DNA of 64,000 nucleotides from Diacronema lutheri (Eukaryota; Haptophyta; Pavlovophyceae; Pavlovales; Pavlovaceae): contig JAGTXO010000027.1 of NCBI GenBank assembly GCA_019448385.1, positions 62,001-126,000 on the forward strand, read 5' to 3'. The translations under genes and the position numbers were made by a program. The notes under the pieces are model-generated. The model did not search any database. It was not told the origin of the DNA and saw only the letters and a list, made by a program, of their open reading frames with translations. Shown here one piece after another: positions 47,401 through 57,062 of this stretch; position 1 is the first letter of the stretch, and each line of letters starts with the position of its first letter.

Positions 47401-49686
47401 GGGGGGGGGGGGGTAGGGTGTGCGTTTTAAAAAGGGGGTGAGGGTTGGCCTGGGGTCGGATGCGCGGGCGTTCGGAGCGGGCGGTGTGTGGAATTGCTGT
47501 GTGCGCGGGTGCGGGCGAGAGGGGGCGGGATGGCGATGCGCACAGGATGGGAAGGGATGGGCAGGGGGCAGGGGGCAGGGCAGGGCGCAGTTGCCCCTGC
47601 TCACCCCTTCCATCCCGTGCGCAGGGCAAGGCGCGCGCAGAGCCGCGCACGTCGAAAGGAACTGCGCGATGCGCATGCGCAGGAAGCCATGCATCCGGTT
47701 GGCGACCACTTTCTGCCCGTAGTTGATGAAGAGCACGTAGCTCATGTCGTCCTCCGAGCCGTCGTCCTGCAGTGTCACGAAGCTGCAGTGAGCGCAGTTG
47801 CCCAGTGTGGCCAGTGTGCCCAGTGTGTCCAGTGTGGCCAGTCAACAACGGGGAGGGGGGGGGGGTCCAACAGGTGGCGGGTGGCGGCTCCTCCAATCAG
47901 CGATCAGCTGCGCGGGTGACTGCGGGCGCGCGCGCCGCAAGTGGGTGCGACAATGTGCCGCCGCCTGCTCTGACCACGTGCCCTCCCGCCTCGCGCCCTT
48001 CGCATGCCCTGCCCCCCCCCCCCTCCCCCTCCCCCCCGCGCGCGCGCGCCCCTCCCGCCCCCGCGCCCGCACCCATCCCCGCCCGCCGCCCGACGCCTCG
48101 GCGCGCGCGCCGTGCGCCAACAGCCGCGCACGTCGCGTGTGCGCGCTGCAGCACCTCTTGGAGAAGTCCTTGTTGCGCGCCTCGACCGTGCGGAAGTCGT
48201 CCTCGCACGACGAGCCGAGGCCGAGCGCCGCGCGCTTGATTGCGATATTGTTGCGTAACAGCTGCGGGTCGAGGACTTTGACCTCGATGAAGATGAGCTT
48301 GACTGACGCACTCATTTGCTTCACTGACTGGGCGATCCAACGGCGCCGCTCCTTGGACGAGCCGGACCTACGCGGCACGGGCGGTCGAGGTGGCGGCGGG
48401 CGGTGAAGGCGCGCGGTAAGAAGGCGGCGGGTAACGCGGTGGCAGGCGGGCGGCCGACGACGCGTGGGAGGAAGTGCGCGCGCCGGACTGTGCGCAGGAG
48501 GTGGGACTCGCGCCGGACTGTGCGCAGGGGGTGGGACTCGCGCCGGACTGTGCGCAGGGGGTGGAACTCGCGCCGGACTGTGCGCAGGGGGTGGGACTCG
48601 CGCCGGACTGTGCGCAGGGGGTGGGACTCGCGCCGGACTGTGCGCGGTAGGCAGTGCGCGCGGACAAGCGCTCGCGCCTTGGCGAGCGCGCGGCTGCGCG
48701 CGCGTCCCGCAGCCGCGCGGATCGGCCGCGGCCGCAGCCGCGCGCCCCGTGCGGCGCCGTCCGTACGCCCACCCTTCCGCTCCACCGCCCTTCCGCTCCG
48801 CGCGCCGGCCGCGCGACGCGCCGGCCGCGCGACACGCCGGCCGCGCGCGAGCGACGGCGCGACGCGGCGCGACGGGCGCGCGCGCCGATGGCGCGACGGC
48901 CGCATGCACCGCGCGCGCGCGCGCGCAGCCGCACCAGTGCTCTGCGAATGTTCGAATCGTCTCGCTCGCGTAGACAATCGCGCACCGTCCCGAGTCGACC
49001 ACTTTCTGCCCCTTGTATGACGGGGCGCCGCGCACGATGGCGGCGGCGGCGGCGGCGGCGGGCGGCCCGGAGCAGCGTGCGTCAGTCGACTCGGGCGCGT
49101 CCGCTGCGCCCGCCGCGTCGTCCGCCGCACGCGCGTCCGCGTCCGCCGCGGGCGGCGGCGCGTGCCGCTCGGGCCAGGCGGCTGCGCCGACGTCGCCATC
49201 GTGCTCGTCCTTCTCGAGCGGGTGCGCCGCCTCGTGCTGCGCGGGCACGGGCTGCTGCCCACCGTTGAGCATCCAGCTGGCAATGGACGCGGACAGCCGC
49301 TGCGCGTTCCGGTCGACCGTGCCCTTGTCCGACGGGTCGGCGCGTGGCGTGTGCGCGGCGATATCAAAGAGCGCGCAGTCGGCGCCGTGGAAGAAGCGCA
49401 AATACTGCCGCATGCGCTTGGCGAGAAAGGGCTTGCCCACCTCCGGCATGCCGATCAGCACGACCACGTGCATGTCGCCCTGGTTGCCGCCGAGCGCGGC
49501 GATGGGCGGCGGCAGCTCGGTCGGGTTCGGGTTGTGCTCCGACTTCATGAGCAGGTGCGCCTGCGACTTGGCGTAGCCGGGCGCGGGCACGCTGACGCTG
49601 CCGCCGAGCGACGACGGGCGATGCAGCGTCGGCACGTCGCCGCTCACCTCGACCGCCGCCAGCGCGCCGCTGGCCTCGCCGCTCAT
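44453..49686 (-). CDS. PFKFB: 6-phosphofructo-2-kinase/fructose-2,6-bisphosphatase, 10 exons
   Basis: Exons, in order of translation: 49686-48935, 48367-48155, 47782-47651, 47381-47274, 46995-46842, 46630-46576, 46290-46195, 45993-45973, 45555-45447, 44555-44453 (580 aa). Kinase half: P-loop GMPEVGKP (residues 79-86), SKERRRWI and IFIEVKVLDPQLLRNNI. Bisphosphatase half: LYLTRHGQSEYN (catalytic His 379), GGNSGLTSYGLEYARRL, RLWTSSMRRTNETAQ, EIFAGEYEGLTYEEV, YRYPRGESYYD, TLIVSHQAVLRLLYAYL (second His 534) and HTVLKLT. The enzyme sets fructose-2,6-bisphosphate, the cytosolic switch between glycolysis and gluconeogenesis. The P-loop has Pro where Ser/Thr is needed for Mg-ATP, so kinase activity may be weak or lost. 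Exon 8 is a 21-nt microexon encoding the GES motif. Introns hold several private repeats. Confidence 0.9.
44755..45368. repeat. 47-bp minisatellite in the last PFK2/FBPase-2 intron, about 13 copies
   Basis: The unit contains ATGCATGCACCACTGCCGCC and CGTCCGCCCCTGTCAAGC. Variants ATGCATGC/ATGCGTGC, ACTGCC/ACTACC and AAGCCG/AACCCG are scattered among copies. It fills most of the 891-nt intron 9 (44556-45446). Open plus-strand frames through it are artefacts. Confidence 0.9.
46011..46079. repeat. 23-bp direct repeat, three perfect copies, in PFK2 intron 7
   Basis: Three copies of a 23-bp unit beginning CACGTCACGGCAAAGGGTAA lie between the 21-nt microexon (45973-45993) and exon 7. They could be splicing enhancers for the microexon, but that is speculation. 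Confidence 0.8.
46351..46378 (-). other. 28-bp poly(G) (poly-C on gene strand) in PFK2 intron 6
   Basis: One of four long C tracts (sense strand) upstream of acceptors in this gene; others are near 46677-46691, 47203-47227 and 47398-47414. It probably stands in for a U-rich polypyrimidine tract. Confidence 0.6.
48482..48650. repeat. 30-bp minisatellite in PFK2 intron 1
   Basis: About six copies of a unit starting CTCGCGCCGGACTGTGCGCA with a G-rich tail, in the 567-nt first intron (48368-48934). Confidence 0.85.
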
Positions 49687-49890
49687 TGCCGTGGGGAGCA
49701 ATGGCCCCGGTTTTCCCTTTTTCCCGTTAGTAGCTCCGTCGTTGCGACCCCCTCCCGTCGTCCACGCCGCCAGCACAGCAGCAGCTCTTGAACTGAGCTG
49801 AGGTCAGCTTCGGCCAAGCACAGCTCGGCTCGCAGCTCGAGCCGCGCGCCAAGCGTCGCGCGGCGCGAGGAGGCGCGGACGGCGCGCGCG

Positions 49891-52800
49891 ATGAGCGAGC
49901 GCACCGCCGAGGGCGGCGCTCCGCAGCCGCAGCGCGCCGTGCCCGAGCACGGCGGCGCCGCCGACGGCGCCGGCGCGAACGGGCCGGCGCCGGCCGCAGC
50001 GCGCGGCGGCGGCGGCGCGGCCCTCGCGGAGGCGGGATGGCGCGCGTCGTCGCCCGACGAGTCTCTCTTCGCGTATCCCGCGCGCGACGAGCTGAGCGGG
50101 CACAAGCGCTCGCGCGGCTCGCCGTCGGTGGCGCGGCGCGCGACGGTCGCATGGGGTGCGTCGGCCGCGCGGCTCTCGCGCCAGATCTCCATCGACCGGC
50201 TGCCGGAAGAGGGGAAGCGGATCGATGGGTACGGCCTGGCGCACCCCGCCCTCCGCCGCGAGCCCTCCATCGACGGCCCGCTCAACCACATCCTGCGCAC
50301 GCTCCTCCGGCCAGTCGACTGGACGCCGCCCGCGTCGGGTCGGTTCCCGTTTGCGCTCTCGACGATCAAGTGGCTGTGCACCGAGGCGCAGAAGGCCTTC
50401 GCGGCGGAGGGGACGGTCGTCGACCTGCGCGCGCCCGTCAAGGTCTTCGGCGACATCCACGGCCAGTTTGCCGACCTGATGCGCCTCTTCCGCGAGTATG
50501 GCGCGCCGTCACGTGACTCGGACGCGGGCGGCGGCGGCGCGTGCGGCGGCGGGCTGCTCGGCGGCGGTGCGAACGGCGGCGGCTTCAGCGGCGGCGCCGC
50601 GCGCTCGCCAATGGGCGGCGCGGGTGCGGGCGGTGCGTGCGGTGACCTGCTCTTTACCGACTACCTCTTCCTCGGCGACTATGTGGACAGGGGCTCGCAC
50701 TCCCTCGAGGTCGTTGTGCTCCTCCTCGCGCTCAAGCTCGCGCACCCGACGCGCATCTGCCTCCTGCGCGGCAATCACGAGCTGCCAGAGGTGCGCGCGA
50801 CCCGTCCACGCCATCTCTTTTCTCCCCTCTCCCTTCCCCATTCCCCCTTCCCCTTCCATCAACGAGGCGCGCCCAACCAGCGGGGGATGGCGGCGGGCGA
50901 TGGGTGCCACCACCGCCACCCCCCGTTTCAATCCCGCCCCTCGCCAATCCCGCCCTCCGCCCAATCCCGCCCTCGCCCAATGCCGCCCTCGCTTCATGCC
51001 GCTCCCGCGTACTTCCGCCCCTGTTCGCGCCCGCGCCCGCGCCCGCGCCCCTGCCCTGACGCCGCGCCGCGCGCCGCGGTGCGCGCAGGTGAACGCGCGC
51101 GACGGTTTCCTCCTCGAGTGCTGCACGCGCCTCGGCTCGCGCGAGGCGGGCATCGAGGCGTGGCAGGCCTTCAACGCGCTCTTCGAGTGGCTTCCGCTCT
51201 GCGCGACCATCAATGGCGTCATTCTGTGCGTGCATGGCGGCGTGGGTGCGACACTGAACCACCTGAGTGAAATCCGCCGACTGCAGCGACCGTTACGCAT
51301 GTACGCGCACCGCGCGCCCACCGCGGCGCAGCGCGCCGCGCCGCGTGGTGGGGCGTGCGACCAATCTTTCGGCTGGCGTGGCCCCGTACCCGCCTACCCG
51401 CTGGGGTGGGGTCGTCTCGGCTGGGGTGGCCCCGTACCCGCCTACCCGCTGGGGTGGGGTCGTCTCGGCTGGGGTGGCCCCGTACCCGCCTACCCGCTGG
51501 GGTGGGGTCGTCTCGGCTGGGGTGGCCCCGTACCCGCCTACCCGCTGGGGCGGGGTCGTCTCGGCTGGGGTGGCCCCGTACCCACCTACCCGCTGGGGTG
51601 GGGTCGTCTCGGCTGGGGAGGCCCCTCAATCGAGGCGACGGGGTGGGGTCGTCTTGGCTTGCGTGGCCTTGCAATCGAGGCGACGGGGTGTGCCTCGTGT
51701 GGCAGGGTGCGAACGGCGCCCTGCGCATTGCCGTTCGCACCCGCCTTACCACCCTACCTACCCTACCCGCTTTACTCTTTTACTTTCCCTTTACCCTAAC
51801 CCTACCCACCTCTACCTTACCCACCTTACCCACTTACCCCCTCCTTTCCCTTCTTCTGCGACTCTTCGTACCGCGCAGGCAGCCGGACGCGCCGTACGCT
51901 GCGCTGCTGCTCGACGTGCTGTGGTCCGACCCCACGGAGCACGACTCCATCGAGGGCGTGCACCCGAACGCAGGTGACGAATTCCCCGCCTGCCATGCGC
52001 GCCGCGCTGCGCGCCGCGCCGCGCCGCGTGCGCGCCCGCGCGCCGCGCGCCTTCGGGCGCGCGCCGCACGCACGCGGTGCGGCGCGCATGGCAGGCGGGG
52101 GCCCCGTCGCCGCCTCACCCACACTCGCGCGATCGCGCTTAGCGTCCCGTTTCATCCGCACGCCTCTCCCCTCCCCCAGCCCCCCCCGTCCCCCCGTCCC
52201 CCCCCCCCCCCCCCCTCCCGCCTTATCCTCGCCTTCACCCTCACCCCCACCCTCACCGCGCTGCCGTGTGCAGAGCGCGGCGACCCTGTCGTGCGGTACG
52301 GCCCCGACCGCGTGCGCTCTTTCCTGCGGCTCAACGGCTTCAAGCTGATCGTGCGCGCGCACGAGTGCGTCATGGACGGCTTCCAGCGGTGAGCCGCCGC
52401 CATGCTGCGACCCGTTCCGCCGCCATGCTGCACGACCCGTTCCGCCGCCATGCTGCAACCCGCCCCGCCGCCATGCTGCGACCCGCCCCGCCGCCATGCT
52501 GCGACCCGTTCCGCCGCCATGCTGCGACCCGTTCCGCCGCCATGCTGCCCTTCGTTCCGACGCCACGCGCAGAGCAGCGCACGCGCACGCGTACGCCGGT
52601 TGCGCGCGCGTCGGCGCTGGTGCCCCCCTTCTCAACACCCTCCTTCCCCTTTGCTGCCTTGTCCCTCTTCTCAACACCCCCCTTCCCCTTTGCTGCCTTG
52701 TCCCTCTTCTCAACACCCCCCTTCCCCATCGCTGCCTTGTCCCTCTTCTCAACACCCCCCTTCCCCATCGCTGCCTTGTCCCTCTTCTCCCGCAGCTTCG

Positions 52801-54060
52801 CCGGCGGTGCCCTCCTCACCATCTTCTCCGCGACCAACTACTGCGGCGTGTGCGCTAACGCGGGCGCGCTGCTCATCGTGGGCAAGGAGCTCGAGTGCGT
52901 GCCCAAGCTGATCTACCCGTGCGCCGACCTCGAGGACGCGTGGCTGCGCGCGGAGGACATGCGACCGGCCACGCCGCCGCGCCGGTTGCGCGACGACGAC
53001 GGCGGGCCGTGCGCGCGCGGCGACGGCGATGGCGATGGCGATGGCGGTGGCGGCGACGACGGCGACGGCGACGATGACGGCAGCGATGGCGACGACGATG
53101 AAGGCGCCGATGGCAACGGTGGCAGTGCCGGCGATGGCGGTGGCGACGGCGGCAGCGCCAGCGGCGCGCCGCGGCGCGCGTCCGGCGCGGCGGCCGCGCG
53201 GCATGGCGGCGGCGCGACGGGCAGCAACGGCATGCGATGGGCGGCGGCAGTCGCCGGCGCATCCGCCGCGGCCGCGCCGCGCGACGAGCTGCTCTGTTCC
53301 GAGCACGTCGACGATCTGGGCGGCGACCTGGGCGGCGACCTGGGCGGCGACCTGGGCGGCGGCGACTGGCTGCGCGGCGCGCAGGCGGCGGCGCAGCGCG
53401 ACGCGCGTGGTGCGGGCGCGGGCGCGCAGCAGCCGTTTGCGCCAAAGGAGGTCGGGATGGCGGACGAGGATTCGACGCAGCCCGACGAGCCGCTCTCCGA
53501 GTCCCAGTCCCAGTCACAGCCCCAGTCACTGTCCCAGTCACAGGCGCAGTCGCTCTCCCAATCCCACTCACAGGCACACGCACAGTCACAGGCACAGTCA
53601 CACCAGTCACACGCGCACTCACAGTCACAGTCGCACGCGCAGCCGAGCCGCGCAGCCGACCGCAGCGGCGCGCACGATCCGATGCCGCCGCCGCCGCCGC
53701 CGCCGCCGCCCCCGTTGCACGCCGCGCCCGCGCCCGCGCCCGACGCGCCGCCGTCGGTCGACGCGCGCGCGCTGGCCGGTGCGGCCGGCGCGGGCGCGGA
53801 CGCGGCGGCGGACGCAGACGACGAACGGGCGGACATGTCCTCGTCGCCGTCGCGCCCCCGCCAGCGCGCGCAGCCGCCCGCGCTGCGTACGCGCCTCTCG
53901 CCAAAAGCGCACGCCGCGCTGCCCGCGCCGCTTCCGCTGCGCGCGGACACGCCGGCTCAGCGCAACGGTGGCCATGGCGGCGAGGGCGGAGGTGGTGCCG
54001 GCGAGGACTACGGCGTGGCAGGCGCCGCTGCGCCGTCGCCGCTGCTGCTGCCCGGCGGCT

Positions 54061-54092
<32 letters not shown>

Positions 54093-54497
54093 CTCCTTGG
54101 CGGCGCGCGCCTGCCGCCACGCGCGCCCTCGCCGCCCGGAGCCGCCGCCGCCGCCACCGCAGCCGCAGCCGCAGCCGCAGCGCAGGTCCTGATGCCGCCG
54201 CCGGTCGGACGCACGCCGTCCGCGGACGCGCGCGAGCGCGCGGCCGCAGCGGCGGACGCCGGCGGCAGCGAGCGCGCGTCGTCCCCGTCGCTCTTCGCGC
54301 CCCGGCCAATCACCGTCCGCAGCGTCGTGGGCGTGGGCGTGGGCTGCGGCGATGGCGGCGGCGGCGCCAACGGCAGCGCGGGCAGCGGCAGGGCATGTGG
54401 CGGCGGCGCGCTCGGCCTCAACGGGTGCGAGGCGGCATGCGCGCAAGCGCTGCGGACGCCACGCCCGCCGACGCCGCCGCGTGAGGCGCGGCAATGA
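49891..54497 (+). CDS. PPP-family Ser/Thr phosphatase (PP1/BSL-like) with long low-complexity tail, 5 exons
   Basis: Exons 49891-50790, 51089-51300, 51879-51973, 52274-52388, 52796-54497 (1,007 aa). Catalytic motifs in order: GDIHG (residue about 186), GDYVDRG (about 261), RGNHE (about 293), then [58 protein letters not shown] and [10 protein letters not shown]. These match the PP1 and BSL/PPKL core; no kelch domain is present in this window. A Gly-rich insertion of about 45 residues sits between GDIHG and GDYVDRG, unusual for this conserved core. After residue about 480 the tail is Gly/Asp-, Ser/Gln/His- and Ala-rich and probably disordered. It starts 204 bp from the divergent PFK2/FBPase-2 start. 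Confidence 0.9.
51379..51620. repeat. 48-bp minisatellite in PPP-gene intron 2, about 5 copies
   Basis: Units start TGGCCCCGTACCCGCCTACC and lie in the 578-nt intron 51301-51878, followed by a pyrimidine-rich run containing CCCTAACCC and then the acceptor. Confidence 0.85.
51984..52100. repeat. Perfect 22-bp inverted repeat in PPP-gene intron 3
   Basis: Arms 51984-52005 and 52079-52100 are exact reverse complements, and the loop is itself GC-rich and partly self-complementary. The hairpin starts 10 nt after the donor (51974). Confidence 0.85.
52630..52790. repeat. 39-bp minisatellite forming the pyrimidine tract of PPP-gene intron 4
   Basis: Four copies of a C/T-rich unit (CTTCTCAACACCCCCCTTCC...) run directly into the acceptor at 52795. 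The 5' part of the same intron has about 20-bp repeats containing CGCCATGCTGCGACCC (52396-52550). Confidence 0.85.
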
Positions 54498-55385
54498 CAT
54501 TCACTGGTGCAGAGGAGACGACCCACCGTCACTCACGGGGGAGCCTCTGACTGCTGAGCCACATGGAGGCAGGTCTGACGGCCACAAATTGAGCATTGCC
54601 TAAGCCCCTCTGAACGGGCCGCGGCGTGACAATGGTGACCGTTTGCAGCGCCGGAATGGAGTGGGTGCACAGCGCACACAGTCAGAGGCGGACTTCTTCT
54701 CGTCGGGCCCGGCCACCGGCCCCAACACCGAGCGCGCACGAGCGCGATGGGTGGCAGGGGTACCCATGCAACGGGCGGTGCCACTCCAGCCCGCAAACTA
54801 CCTGGAAGAGGCCGTAGCACGCCCCGTCGGCCGATGCGCTGCGCGCCGCGCGCGCCCGCGCCGCGAGGGCCGGCGCGAGCTAGCGTGCGTCACTCGCTCG
54901 CGCCCGACGCCTCGCCCTGCGAGCGGGCGGCGCGCAGCGCGCGCGTCGTCGACGGCGCGCCGCGGCCGCTCATCGCGTCGCTTGCGGGATCGGTGCGGGC
55001 TGCGGGATGGGGAGCACGACGTCGTGCGGGCAGAAGGGGGCATCCGCGCCCGACTGCGAGTCCGTCTCGCTGGATCGCGTGACGTGCGGCGTGCCGAGTG
55101 GCTGCGGCGGCGGCGTCAGGCGCTCGAGCGGGAGCATGCTGCAAGTCCAAGAAATCAGGGTCGCCCCCTCCCTTCCCGCCAAGTCGCGGCGCAACCACTT
55201 AACCCGGTTCAGGGAAAGCGCACGTCTCGTCTCAGACTCGTCGCCCCAATTTCCGAAAACCCCAAAAGATGGGGCACCTTTTTGCACGCGCCAAAAGGCC
55301 AAAAAAATCAATAGGCCCCTTTGCAGCGTTTCTGCCTGGCCGCCATCGACGAACCGGGCGTGCGCCCGGCCCGGCGCGCGGCGCC
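54498..55385. other. Intergenic; possible small minus-strand multi-exon gene, not resolved
   Basis: No convincing gene. On the minus strand a short end-like segment near 54548-54600 reads CSICGRQTCLHVAQQSEAPP and stops; 54690-54720 reads DCVRCAPTPFRRCK; and an ORF from 55137 to 54970 starts MLPLERLTPPPQPLG. Paired Cys suggest a zinc-binding tail if these belong together, but I could not join them with consistent phase. The region is less GC-biased than its neighbours. Confidence 0.3.
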
Positions 55386-56150
55386 ATGATGTACGCCAAC
55401 AAGGTCGTTCTGGCGAACAGCGCGCGGCTGTCGATGCTCGAGCTGCGCCACCTCGAGCTTGATTTGTACGCCTCCAACTCCCGCCAGGTCGCCTTCAAGG
55501 GCGTGCTCATCGCCGCGATCGGCTGGTCGGGCCTCATCTACACGAAGAAGGACTACTACCAGCTCGCGGACCCGTACTTTGCGCATGCGTACCCGGTGGT
55601 CATGATGCTCATCGTCGGATACTCGTTCCTCACCGTCGTCCAGTTCAATCTCATCGCGATGGCCGCGCCCGGCCTCGCGCTGCGCGGGCCCGACGGCTCG
55701 GTGCACCTCGCGGTCGAGGGGATGATCATCGAGTACCGCGCGGCGACGCGCTGGTTCGCGCAGTCGGTGCTCTCGACGCTGCTCGGGCTGGTGGCATACG
55801 CGTGGAGCGGCGGCGAGTACCGCCCCCTTTACGCCAAGCTCTCGCTCACCGCCCTCGCGCTCGCCTTCTCCCTGTTGCTCTACGCGCAAGCGACGCACGT
55901 CGCGCGCCAGTTTGCGCCCTCCGCCGTCTACGCGGGCGCCTTCTACCCGGACGAGTTTGGCCGCGGCGAGGGCGCGGCCGAGCTGCTCGTCGGCATGGAG
56001 CGCGCCGGGCAGCCTGCGCAGCCGGCGGCGGCCGCCGTGGCGTCGGCGTCGGCCGAGACCGCGCGCGGCGCGCGCCGGCGCGAGCCGGCGGCGGCGCCCG
56101 CGGGCGCGCCCGCACGGCGGCCGCGGCTGCGCATGGGCCCGCTGTGGTGA
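55386..56150 (+). CDS. ORAI-like (CRAC channel family) four-TM protein
   Basis: 254 aa, one exon; ATGs at 55386 and 55389. A short N-terminal helix (RLSMLELRHLELDLYASNS) precedes TM1 (FKGVLIAAIGWSGLIY), TM2 (AYPVVMMLIVGYSFLTVVQF), TM3 (FAQSVLSTLLGLVAYAW) and TM4 (AKLSLTALALAFSLLLYAQ). The LALRGPDGSVHLAVEGM loop between TM2 and TM3 resembles algal proteins annotated as calcium-release-activated channels. In ORAI a Glu in TM1 forms the selectivity filter; the TM1 here (IAAIGWSGL) lacks an obvious acidic residue, so channel function is uncertain. The C-terminus is Ala/Arg-rich. Its stop is 55 bp from the convergent FKBP stop. Confidence 0.5.
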   Translation: MMYANKVVLANSARLSMLELRHLELDLYASNSRQVAFKGVLIAAIGWSGLIYTKKDYYQLADPYFAHAYPVVMMLIVGYSFLTVVQFNLIAMAAPGLALRGPDGSVHLAVEGMIIEYRAATRWFAQSVLSTLLGLVAYAWSGGEYRPLYAKLSLTALALAFSLLLYAQATHVARQFAPSAVYAGAFYPDEFGRGEGAAELLVGMERAGQPAQPAAAAVASASAETARGARRREPAAAPAGAPARRPRLRMGPLW

Positions 56151-56205
56151 TTGCTGCAGCCTCAAATGCGTGACGCTAGCGTTTGGCCCGACCATGGGGG
56201 AGGGC

Positions 56206-56992
56206 TCACGTGAACTGCAGCGGCATCGCGGATGACGCCGCCGCGGCCGCGCCCGGCCCTGCGCTCGGCGGCGCGCCGCCGACGCCAAACGCGCCCATCA
56301 GCTGCTGGAGCGCAGGCATGCCCTGCTCGGAGGCCTTCATCAGCGCAGACCAGAAGGTGGGCGGCTCGACCTGCCGGCCGCCGCGCGCACGGCGGCGCGC
56401 GCATCGGCGCGGCGCGCGCCCAGCGCGCGCGCGCAGAGGGCGCGCGCAGAGGGCTCGCGCTCACCTTGACGAGCTGGAGCTGAAAGTGCAGCGTCGAGTT
56501 GGGCGGGATCGAGCCGACCTGCCGGTCGCCGTAGCCGTACGCGGCGGGGCACGTGAGCTCGGCGCTCTCGCCCGGCGACATGACGCCCGCCGCCTCCTCA
56601 AAGCATGGGATGACCGAGTGCGTGCCCTGCACAAACCTGCCGCGCGAGCGCGCGCCGCGCGCGCACGGCCCGTCGGCGCGAGCGCGCGCGCGCGCGCGGG
56701 AGCGAAGCGAACGGGCGAGCGCGGCACCGCGCGCGCGGACGAGAAGGGCTGCTTGCCGCGCGAGCTGTCGAAGACCGTGCCGTCGTCGAGAGTGCCCGTG
56801 TAGTGCACGGTGACCGTGTCGCCCGGCGTCGCAAAGTGGAGGCCGTCGCCTGGCGAGAGGACGACGAGGCGCGGCTGCGCGCGCGCGCCGTGCAGACGCG
56901 CGGCGGGGCATCGGGGGCGCCGCGAGCGTGATGCGCGGCCGCGGGCACGCTCCGTGGTGCGTGGCGGGTGGCCGGCGCGCGCGGACATCCAT
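56206..56992 (-). CDS. FKBP: FKBP-type peptidyl-prolyl isomerase, 4 exons
   Basis: Exons, in order of translation: 56992-56987, 56874-56741, 56636-56465, 56370-56206 (158 aa). The joined protein follows FKBP12 closely: [87 protein letters not shown]. Pocket residues such as Tyr/Asp/Phe in VHYTG..FDSS and the YGYG loop are present; a Cys replaces the usual Trp in VI.(G)W. The 50-residue C-terminal extension ([20 protein letters not shown]) is helical. The proposed first exon has only six coding bases (ATGGAT); the alternative is an unspliced start at 56988 giving a 38-residue Arg-rich N-terminus. It folds proline bonds; cytosolic by default. Confidence 0.88.
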
Positions 56993-57062
56993 CCCGCCTG
57001 CCAATCCCGCCCGCCAAAGGTGGGCAAAGCGTCGAAAACCGTTAGTATTGCTGGGCCCCACG
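56993..57062. promoter_or_regulatory. 70-bp divergent intergenic region
   Basis: It separates the FKBP start (minus) from the next plus-strand gene. It contains GTCGAAAACCGTTAGTATTG, a locally AT-richer patch that may hold initiator elements. Confidence 0.4.
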
